From the NCBI GenBank assembly GCA_030549495.1, contig JAUIRK010000054.1, positions 434,001 through 498,000 of the forward strand: a stretch of 64,000 nt of DNA. The letters are read 5' to 3'. The DNA comes from Nectonema munidae. Lineage: Eukaryota > Nematomorpha > Nectonematoida > Nectonematidae. The notes under the pieces are model-generated. The model saw nothing but the letters and a program-made list of their open reading frames with translations, did no database searches and was not told where the DNA came from. This document shows, piece by piece, positions 49,602 through 61,600 of the stretch. The first letter of the stretch is position 1. Each line of letters begins with the position of its first letter. The translations under genes and the position numbers were made by a program.

Positions 49602-52600
49602 TCACGTTGTGAGTAGGGCTCGTTGCAAGTTTTCGTACACGACGTAGCTGATTGAAACAGCCGGGGCCACTTTCAGCAAATTCGCCAACAGCCCACGATA
49701 AAGACCTCTCAATCCTTCGTTCTTTATGATGCCTTTTAGCGTGTGGCGAAATGTTGGAGTGGGGTTGAGGTTGGATGCCTGGATCCTAGTTCTGATGAGT
49801 GCTAGAGGATAAGTGAAAATCTGGCCACACGTACTACTAAAATTAAGCGAAGAGTGGTAGAAACACAAGAGTGCCGATTTTTACCTGATGCTGCCAAATA
49901 TGACGAAGGAAAGGGAGGAGGGAGTCTTATCTGGCGAAGACTGCAGGTGCTTCTTCATGTAGAGACCTTTTAATGTCTGAGGGGGTAAAAGGAAAGTGAG
50001 TTCGTTCAACGCTCGAAAGCAAAGTTCTTACTTCGTAAATAGTTAGGTCGATGCCGGCATAAGGAATGATGCCGAGAATGTTGGCGAGGTATCCTCGGTA
50101 GAGCACGCCAACGCCGTGGAACTTGATGAGCTTTTTGCTAGCGTCTAAAATGCCAAAGTATTCGTTGGTTCTTCTTAGAGCAAGCCTCGTTTTTAGTACC
50201 TTCGTTTTTAAATGAAATTTATAATGTACGCGGCTTCGCAAATGCGCGCGTCAGCGATCTTGCATCTAATGCATGCTTCTCAATATTTTTACCACGACGA
50301 ATGTAACAGCTAAGAAAGTGTAAAACAGAGTAGTATGCTTATTGTGTCTCCTCTAATTTAATTAAAGTTTATGAAAAAAAATTAGGATTCTTTTGCTCAA
50401 CCGTATTAACTTTGATTAGTTGGATAACGGAGTCCCTCTTACAATGCATCAAAAGTGAATGCGCCTTTCAATGACATCTGATGTACCCCGCTGATATAGA
50501 ACATCCTTTTTTATAGTATTTATTAGACTTATTTGTCTTCTGAGTAGATTTTCGAATTACTTTTCTTGTTTTAAGGTTAAGTCTTAGAATGAATATTTAA
50601 AATCTTTTTTTTCATTAACGTCCACTTCTTTGTTATAGTAATGCACATTTGAGCTATATTTGATCAGAGGCAGTAATGTAGCCAGTCATTTGAATAAGAG
50701 CCCATGGATTTTTGAGCGACGCGAATATTTTTTATAGCACATAACTGTATAACTCTATAATTTCAAGTTTATCCCTATTAATTACTGTAACCAAGTCCGT
50801 CGATAATGGGGCAAAGGAGCTTGGCCCTGTGATTTATTTTGCCCATTTGAAACTCCTTTGAAATCAGGGGCGCACATCCGGGCGGGAGTGGCGTAAATGA
50901 CCTTCCCCCCCCCCCCCCCCCAATTATTTTCTAAAAGTAAGAGTTGCTGCTTGTTTATAAAACATGTATGATGATTGCATTATAAGATGTAATGATCATT
51001 CGAATACATGATAATGTAAGAGACAACAAAAGAGGGAATGCAGACTTTTGAGTCAAACATCATGCCAAGTTGCTCTGAAATTCCTATCGAACATATTCTA
51101 CAGACGATGTGTGAGAGCTATATAATAATAATAATACATTGTTTTAATATGCACACAATAAGTAAGCAGTGTTTATTATCACAGTGTCTCCTTGTAGTAT
51201 TTTTGAGCAAACACATGTTGATGATCCCCCAGCTTTTTCTCATCTTCTTCTGTCACAGTGATTCTTTTTCTCTTTCTATCTCCTTCTCTGTTTGTCTCTT
51301 CCGCTTTCTCTGCTAAAACTCAATCATTCAAGTTCTCTTCTCTTATACAAGCTATCTTCTTTCACTCAAGGTCTCTTCTCTTGTTGCTCTCCTATCTCAT
51401 TCTGCTCTCTTCTCTCCAGTGGGGTAGCTAGGCTGGGGCTTGCGGGGCCGTGCCCCCCCCCCCATGCATCTTAAGCGATATCAGTTTTCGAAAATTTCTC
51501 CACTGAAAGGATCAAGAAAGTATAAATAATGTTGCTCAAGTTTTAAAGCAAAATTTTTTGTAATGTTCGATTGTTAAATTTTGTAAGTTACACTGTGCAT
51601 AATTAATTAAATAATTTTTGTTAAGAAAATTTGTTGATTATTATAATAAAAATATAATATCGAAACAAAATGTTTCAGTTGCTAAAAATGTACTTGATTT
51701 ATTTATGACAGCTGTTTGTCAGAATTTTATTTGTAGACAGAGAAATACTAAAAAACGCAATGATTTTCTCGTTCTCGTATACTATGATTTATGTTAATTT
51801 AAATGGTTTTTCTAATGATTTGGTGTTCTTAGACTTAAATAATTTTATGAAAAGTGATTAAACTACCCTTTTTGTATACTATGATTCCTTACAAAATATA
51901 AAAAATACAGGCGTTACCAAATCACCTTATATGGGTTAGCTACTTCAACGTTGGCTTTTGCTACATAAAAAAAACTTAAAAATATCAAATAAACTATCTC
52001 ATTTTATGCCTCCTATTAATTTGAAATTATGCTGAGAACAGACCGTTTCATTTTAAAATAGTGAAAATTGCTTTATTAATTTATTTTATCTCCTTTCTCT
52101 CTTATGTTAATTATGTAGCAAATTTTCCAATTTTGAGTAAAAGATAGTTTTCATTGACCAGGAACTGATGTAACGCTTATGTCAAACTATGAACAAATTG
52201 ATATCGATCAGGAATCGAATCTAGAGGCTTCCGTGCTGAGTCAATCATCTCAAACAATCTGCCATGCCACCCATAGAGTATGCTGTAGGGGATACGTCAA
52301 ATTAGTTTTCAAAAAACTTAAGTTATGCTCTAAAATTTTTTAGTTTTTGTTGAAGCTCTATAACTTTTAAATCATTGCAAAATGTTAAAAGTTATTTTAC
52401 TTTTTGTAGCTTGCACCAATTTAGCTTTTAAACTATTTTTGAATGATGCTGAGAAAAATGAATTAATGCAATCTTAATTTATTGTTTGATTTTTGTTTGC
52501 ACAATTTTATCTTTATTTCATACCCTTTTTTGAGAATCTAACTAACTCACACTTATTCTTATACACTAAAAAGAATGAAGAAATTCTAATACTAAGTTTT

Positions 52601-55600
52601 ATAACTTTAGTTGTGTTTTACATTTTTGATAAAAATTACCTCGGAAAAGTTGTGTAATTTGGATGTTTTTTTTTAAATGTATTTTTCTCAATGAAACATT
52701 TTTTAGGAAGGAACAACTGAAAATTAATGAATGCTTTTTTTCATTCAATAAAATTTCCAATTTTTTTATTGTTAATTGATATCTTTACCCCTTTTCGGAG
52801 ATGGTGCGCATCTATTTGAAGTGAGAAGGAAGGAGCTACATATAAGTCCTCATTCATTGTTGACGTTAAGCTTAATAGAGCGGGGGTTAAAGTATACATT
52901 AAGCTTAATTAAGAATGAAATAGAATGGACAAGAAAGAGAAGAGTAGGAATTCAGAAAAATTTGCTGTCTTTTTTGGAAGACAAAAATTAGTAATTTCAA
53001 GGATGTGCGCCCTTGAATCAATCACATTTTTTTCATATAAACATCGCAGGGTATCTAATAGACTCTTTTCCCTCAGACTACATTCACTTATGTAAAACTC
53101 TCCAATCTTCAGTTATTTGTTTTCTCAATCAATCAAATATCCTTTCATCAATTCCTGTAATGTACCTGATAGACTACTTCATTTTTAAATGAAAAGCTTA
53201 TTCGCCCCCGAACAATTTTGGATTTTTAAACTAGTGTATATGCGATATGCAAATTTAATTAAAATATTTTTGCTGGAAGTATAGTATTTAAATTTCACCA
53301 ATTTTGTAAAAAAATAAAAAGTAGTCTTATAAATTTAGGTATGCGCTGAATACACTCTATTTTTAAGGATTGCTTGAATATTTGGTCTCCCGTGGTATTT
53401 CCAGACCAGTAATTTTGAAAATTGTAAAAAAAAAATTGAGGATGTGCGCCCCTGTTTGAAATATATAAATGTATGCACTTTCTAATATTCCCAGCCCCAT
53501 TAAAATCAGTTTTGCCCCCCCCCCCCCCGTACTTGAAGTGCGCGACGGGGCTAATTTAAACAATCGTCTTTTATTCTAGAAATCAAATATATAGAATCTT
53601 TATCCTTAGATATTTGTTTTATTTAATGTTTTAGTTTTTTTATCAAGATTTCTTAGAATAGTTGGCAATGTTACAGCTTAAAATTTTTGTTAATAAAACT
53701 TAATACAAATAATTTCATTTTTATGTAATTTAACGTAGGGATTGGAACAGCTCATTTATATAAATTTAAAGTTTGTAGAATATTTCTTCCAAAAATATTA
53801 AACCTTTAATTTCTATTTAAAATGGCCAAATTTAAATTCACGGTTACATACCTGTCAATTCATAGACTCATATCCTAAATAAATTTTCAAACAATTTACT
53901 TTACTGACTGAATATATATGTGTGTAGGTAGAATATGAGGATAACATAAGATGATTCCTTATTTTTCTGTGTTACTAATCAAGCTTGGTAACATTTGGAT
54001 GCTAAAAATTTTAAAATTCATTTGATATGAACCAGGCTTGTTGACAATTAGTGAGATGAGAGGCTGAGAAATATCTTTTAGCTGCTAATCAATATTATAT
54101 ATAGATAAATGAGGTCTGACTGTATTACCAATGAGTCCTCTAATACAACCCTTTCCATATGGTCTTTAGAAGACAAAGACATTTTAACCTTCGAACACCA
54201 AATATAAAATCGGTTCAACCAAAAATTCAGCTTCCTAAAGATTTACGAAAGAAATCATTTTTCTTATAGACTATACAGGTAGACTGTGATCATCCGTTTC
54301 AACAACTGGTAAATGGCAATAAGGAGGGATGCGACTTAATTACATCTAATGAGTAGTGATCTATCATATATGAATGATTTTGTTCCCTGTTGAGCTTGAA
54401 GAGTTGTTAACAAACTTTCTAAAAATGTTCGGCGTAGCGGTCTAGCTATAATTTTTTAATAGATTGGGGTCTCATTTAAAAAAAATAAATCAACATGTAA
54501 ACTATTGTACTAAAAAATCGACACCATTGTTTATTCAAAAATTGTCTGAACAATCCGAATCTCAATCGGATGAATGGCATCTGCTTTGTCTAAACTAGTT
54601 TGCCTAAATATGACGGTCTTGGTCAATGCAACTTTTATATCATTACTCACTTCCCATCTGTTTCGGGATTTGGTTTCAATGGCAAGTAGCATGGAAAACG
54701 CTTGCTCACACTCATGTGTATTGGCAAATTGAATCAGAACAATCTTTGCAAGAATAGGACTCTCCCATTTCAATCGAAAAATCGTTATGAAAGTTTTGCA
54801 CCTTCTCAATCATTAACCAAATCAATAAATTGTTCTTTAATTAAGAATTCTTCTGAGGCCAGATTACTAATCGAGATTATAAACGGGTTTTTGATAAATT
54901 GATAGTATTTTTCAAATTTTTGTAGATTAAGAAAATAAAGAGAAATTTCTTAGCATGCTACACGGTGTTTTATGGCTTCCAGGACATTTTTAATAATGAA
55001 AATCTTATAAAAGCTGCCATTTTTTTATTACAATGAATTACTCAGATCTCTTTTCCTTGCAGCGCAAGGTTAAAGGAATTAGTTTATCTAGAAACTTGAT
55101 AAAGGGGTCGATACTCCGAAACTAGTTGTTTTTATATAAAATAAAGTGTCCTCTTTCAATATTTTATTTAATTCAATTAGCATTGCCGTCAAACAAATCA
55201 TTTCTAAACGGTCGGTAAATTTGAGAGCGATTTTAGTTTACATTGACGATTTCGTATGAGGATTGTAAGTTGCTTATTGAATCCTTCATCTCGTTCCTTG
55301 AAGACCGTAATGTGAAGGTTAAAACCCTTTTTGTTGTAATTTGGTGTTATCCAAAAGAATAATATTTTTTCAAGAAGATTAATCAAAAAAGCCGCTGATT
55401 TCTATGTCCATTCACTTGTTCTTCAAGACAAGCCTCCCACCAAGGTAATTCAGAGGACATTGTGTTATACCACGTATTATCTCTCAATTCCAATACCTTC
55501 AAGAAATTTTCTCCTCTTTTCAGTTTTAAATACAGAAGAAATCGACAAGGACTTATGGAAGGTAACTGCTCGCATATCTCATTTGCTTTACACAGATGCC

Positions 55601-58600
55601 ACTCCAGTGAAAATATCCTTTATCTTTCCAAAAAGTGAATATGGCGAAACTTGAAAAAGAAGCTTAAATATGTATTGAAGAATTACTAGCTTTGATCGAA
55701 GCCATACTCTACTTCCGAGGAGAAGCGATCTTCTATTGTCTACTCGGTAGCCATTGCTGCAATTACAATTAGAGGTTCAATCTAACAGGGCATCAATGGT
55801 TTGGGTAAGAAGTTAATCAAAAAAGTTTTTGTGATTTTGTACAAATTACAACACACCATTCAATATGAACCCCCAGAAGGAAATCCAGCGGATTCTTTTC
55901 AAGGATATGAGACAAGATGAGGCACATCACCAAAAAATTGCGCTCTTTATCAATTCATTATTTTTGGTATTTCAAATGCTTTTGTTTAAGAGTATGTGGT
56001 GGCATGAACACCATGAAGATCAGTATACCTATACTATATCTCAATAATGACCGTATTCAAAAGATTTATCGTCTTTTTAGACTATAAAAAGTGAACATAT
56101 TTGTGAATAGAGAGGTGACTGTAATTGTGAAACAATTGCTATACTTCCGAAAGTTGGGCGACCGCTTAGAGAGGTTAGACTGGCCAAAAAAAATTTATGT
56201 CTGCTCCTTAAACTTTTTTTTCTTATATATTAAAAATTGATTGCCGCTACATAACGTATTTAGAATGTATCATTTATCTGCCTTAGAATCACTAAAATAG
56301 TTAAACGTTGTTTTGGAAAGTGGCAAAATTAGGCTTTGGTCTTTCTTCATAATCTCATGAACACTACACACTCAAAAACAAAATTTGGGAAGGTTATAAG
56401 TTAAGTAAAAAGATAAAACATCAATTATTAGTTTAAAATATTTTTTACCGCAAGACTCAAACCAATTGTTGACACTTAAAAAACTAAAAATAAAACATTT
56501 TTATTCTTCTTGAAAACTAAAAATTTGAAAGAAAAAATTCTTACTAAGATTTCGTACCTTATATACAATGTTCCATTCGAGTTGTCTAATTTTAAAATAA
56601 TAAAGTTCAGATGAGTTAATTTCATTTTTTTAGTTTTCGGTGTCGCATCCAAGGAAAGGATTATAATATATAACTGGACAGATGGTAAGGATAGTCACCA
56701 TCGAACTCAGGGCATTAATGATTTAAAGAATCATAAAAAGCAAAACTTATTCAATTGACTTGGAATCTTTATAGTAGTTCTGGCTTTATACAGGTAGAGA
56801 TTTGGAGAAAAGGGAAAATAAAAAAACCTCCATTGGGTAAATTAGGGTTTGGGATATTGCACCAGCTAGAGAGCCTGCTAGAAGTCGTTGGTGAAGTTTA
56901 ATTTCAGAGAGATTATTTTCGCTGTTGACAACTGAGTTCGAAGTGCTCAACATTCGTTTAATCTTAAAAAGACGAAATGAGACGACATGCAATGCTGAAG
57001 AAAGCAAAGAAAACGCAAAACAGGTGTGTCAAACATACGGCGTTCCCAAAATAATTCCCATCAAAATTAATATTTTAGATTTTAATATAAATTTTCTGGC
57101 AGTTATTGATTAAAAAATTTTAGGGGGATAACCAATAAGTACATATTTTCTTGGTGTATAAGATTGAATGAAATGAAAAGTGATGAAGCTCTTAAGAAGT
57201 CCTATGTAACAGGATTGGCAAAGTCCAAGCCAAAAATACGCGCTATAACGGATCTACTAGCACACGTGTTATATGACGAACATAGATAAAAACGGGATCC
57301 AATACCCCTCCCGCCTTATAATGAATCTACTGTATATTTTTGTGTCATAATATTCTGTTTGGTGGTTCTACATATGCGAACAGTCTTACATACTGATACG
57401 CAATTTTCATGAACAAAATTTACGCGCGATAAAATCAAGCACTTAAAGCCACTTCAGTTTGACACCTGATACAAAAGCTAACTTAGACAATGTTTTTAGT
57501 TTACTCACTCTACGGCTGATTTTGACTATTCAATTATTTTTTTATCAAATTCACATGATAGTTGACAAGTGCTCAACCAATTTCTGAATGGCTAAAATTT
57601 CGCAAACCTACTGTCGGGGTTAGGGTACTATAGTTAGTATTAGGACTAGTGTTAGCGCAATTGTAGATACATTACATTCACATACACATTTTTTGACATT
57701 ATTGGCACATCATTTCCTATTTATTTGCATTAATACACGCCTGACAAAAAACATCTAGAGATGCACACACATTGACATTATCCATTCATACACTGAAATA
57801 TAGGTATAGTCAACTTTTACAAGAAATGTTTGTTGAATTCTTACCTTATCATAGGCCGCAAATTTAATCGCTGTTTCAGGGGCAATTTTAATCACGTTAA
57901 TTCCGTTCCCTCGCCACATGCCAGTGAGTCGTCCTTCGTTGAAGAGATTGCGGACTGCGGATAAAAGACTGCGCTCATAAACTCTTGAGGCGTAAACCTA
58001 AACGTGAGAGAACGAATGTTTTGAAGAGCGTTTAAATAACTCTACACCTTTCAATACCAACGGCGTCAGTTCACCATAACGAAATTTCCCTTATACAATA
58101 TTTGTCATTAATTTTAAAATCAGTTAACAATTAAATTAGTCAAAAGAGGAATCATGGAAAGAAATGATGGAAAATGTCGACCATAAACTAGTTCTAGAAA
58201 AGCTGTTCAAAATCTAGAGAGTTATACCAGCGACAAAAAGAGAGAAAATGTGTTGCTCGTAAAAAACAAATCATTTGCATAAAGTGTTAAAACTATACTT
58301 GCAAATATTGTATCGCCTGCAACTCGTGTTACCTCTTCTGAAACTCCATTGAGATTATAAATTTTATGCTTATTATACAAGCCCCCTGAAATCAACTTTG
58401 CCTCCTCCGTTGTTAGCCTGCCAAAGGGCCTATTTTATATGGAAGTTTTATTTTTTGTCTTGAGAAAATTAAACACAGGATAAAAAGGGTGAATTGACCT
58501 TCTTGGTAAAAATAGCTGCAAATGCCTGTCTATTTTGAATTAAAAAAATTAATATAATTTAATCGATAATTTTATGTAAAAAATAAACTTCAGTGAGTTT

Positions 58601-61600
58601 GCAGTAAAGTGATTTGATTTAAAATTGTCTGAACTGATTTGATCTCAGAAGAAGCAGACATTTAGTAATTTGATATACTCGTAAAATGAGGCACTATTTT
58701 TAGATCGTGGTTTTGATAGAGGTAAAAAAGTGCCTTCGCCTTTCATAAGAATGTGTTTGTAATTGTACATATTACAAAACGAGGGCTTATATTTTTATTT
58801 TAACTAATCGTTCAGCTCATAAGTTGCGCCTAAATGTTTTGTCATTACAAATCGTCAGTACCCAAATTCAAATTTTTTCGTGAAATAGATCATCCTATTG
58901 TTCCAGCGAATTCAATTGATTTTTTACTTTGTATGAAAACATAGATTTGATTTAAGAAAAAAGAGTTTATGAATGTGTAAGAGGGAGAAAATTAAGATAA
59001 AAAACAATTTTATAAATTAAAGTCGGAAACAATTTCTGAAGTACTAGTCGGGAAAGCTAGTAAAATAAAAGGTACTTTTAAATGTGGTCTCTTTTTTCTC
59101 GCATGATGAAATGGGTTAGTACCTGCAAGTAAACTTTGATTCGGTCCAAAGGAGCAGTACAGGTCCTTGAGGTGGCGCCTGCAACACCCCCAGCTACCAA
59201 ATGGCGCCACCACATGCCAGTCTCTATTTCGTCTTGAGTGAAGTCGTCCGGAATAAGAGCACTTTCACCGATATCGATCAACTAAAATGAAAAGTTTCCT
59301 TCAAGCACGTTTTTTCCAGAACACGTGTAAAGTGAGCCTGTTGAAATTTGTTGAATAAAATGGCAAACAACGGTAGAAAGTAAAAAATAGAAGAATGAAA
59401 AACCGCGTTTGCCTCCCTGCAAAATCAAAGAAGCACTTTTAACCAAAAAAGGTTATTGATTTAGAATTTTTAAAATGTTAATTTTCCGTTTCAATTTTTT
59501 AAGTCATATTGCATCCTTATTTTCATACACCAATTTATAACAAGTAAAGTTTTTAGGGAGGCAAAGGCGCGTTTTCATTCTTCTATTTTTTACTTTCTAT
59601 CGTTGTTTATTTTATTCAACAAATTTGATATAAAAATTAGCAAATGAGTTCTGGAATTTGATAATCAATTATCGAAGAAATCAATGATGCCTCCTTCAAT
59701 TTCATATCATTTCTTTGTTATACATATTATTATAATCAGTTAACTTGATACCTCCTCTTATTTTATATCCTTTCCTATATATACTTAAAAGTAAAACAGT
59801 ACCACCTGTTAAACATCTATTTTCAATATTCTCTTTTGGTAAATGACTCTTCAATTGTAACCATTTCATGGTTACGTATTTTATATCACTAACTTTAAAG
59901 ATTCAAAAATGCATTAAAAACTTAGATTTAATAGATATTGCCAACTTACCAATTTTAATTTCGATGTGAGATAGCACCGGTGTGGGGTTTCTTCATCGAA
60001 CATTGTTTACGAATAAATATAACGAATAGTATTCGTTAAAAAGAGCAAAGTGGCATTTCTCAAATACTTATAATATAGGCAATGTATTCTCTGAAAGCCC
60101 ATAAAAAATGCTTTAATTTGGTATATCGCATGATGCATTTTGTTGAGAAATGTGAAAGTTATAAGCGTTTTAATATTTGACTAAAATTTAAGCTAGGAAC
60201 ACTACAAATAAACTAAGCGTACACTAGCCCGATAAAATAAACCACACACGCGTGCTAAAGATGTGGTGAAGCGTAGAGATAAAAAAAAATCACTGTGCTC
60301 ACAAACGCGTAATGCAACATGTGTTAATCTTTCTTCGCATAGTTATGCGCTAAAATCAATCAACAATGTGATTTATTATTCGCACACTGTCGGTATAAAT
60401 ATAACGAATGCCCTTCTTAAAAATTAGAAAGGGTGTTTTAAAAAAAAAAAAAAGAGAATTTAAAAAAAATTTATAAAAAACACAGCTGGAAGAAGTGGTG
60501 AAATGCAAATAATAATAATGAGATTTATTCTTCGCACACTGTCGGTATAAATATAACGAATGCCCTTGGTTAAGAAATGATAAAAGTGCTATTTCTAAAC
60601 TGAATTAAAAAATTTCTAAATAAAAATATAAACTAAAATGAGTTGAAATTTTGAAAGACAGTTAGGAAATATACGGCAAACGTCAATACAAAATTTCATG
60701 CAATTTGAAAAACTGTAAGGTATTCATTTTTAAGCTCAGATTTTATACAAATAAATACATAGTATCTTGGCGAATCTCCGTTTGCATGTATAATTCTTCC
60801 GGAGCTTTAACAAGCCCCTAATACATCAAGTCAGATACGGAGTTAATGTAGGTATAAGATGGCAGCATTAAGTTGATTATAAGAGAGAAAATTTTGGCAT
60901 ATCAAAATTGACATTTCTTCACAGTTTTAAAGAGGATTGCTTAGTCAGAGTAGCTGGTTTTGGAGGAGCAAGAATCAGGCAGAGAAGAAAAATTGAAATC
61001 CATGAGTCTTTAAATTAAAATATTTTTATTTTTTCACAAAAGGAATGCAATGGGAATAATGTTTTTTCACTCTAATCTACAATTGTGCAAACTCCATCTA
61101 AATACAAATAATAAAAAGGAATGACAGACAAATTCGGAAGTATTCGGTTTTGGAGATGCGTAAATTTGAGAGAGTTCAGCGTCGGTGTCTGACGTCTTAC
61201 TCTCCGACTCAGGAATCTCCGATTCTGCAAACCTTGTCTTAAGTTTTGGAGCTCCAGACTCAGCTGCCACATGAGCGGGATTTGGGAGATAATAAATTAA
61301 AAATTTACTAGAGCGTGTTTGTAGTAATTGAGAATACTTCTAATATCGGAATGTGGTTGAAGTAGAAGATCTTGACGCCATTCTTGCCAGTCAATGTAAA
61401 ATGACTTATTTTTATCAAAACTAATCAAAATAAACACACAATGATATTATGTCTTCGATGCCCACATAGAATAAATTAAAAATTAATATTTGTTTGCGCT
61501 ACACTTTATTTGAAATGGAAGTTACTTTTGTGAATAGAAATACATTAGAAATTGAATGTAATACGAACTACCTTTTAAAGGGTAAGGAAGCCTTACATTT

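Noticed and set aside
55460-56047. Small frames suggestive of a transposon-derived gene
   Set aside because: No block could be matched to any family with confidence.
61067-61270. Minus-strand frame rich in Ser/Glu as another SCaMC exon
   Set aside because: Phases at 61309 and 59281 already join without it, and it does not resemble the carrier family.
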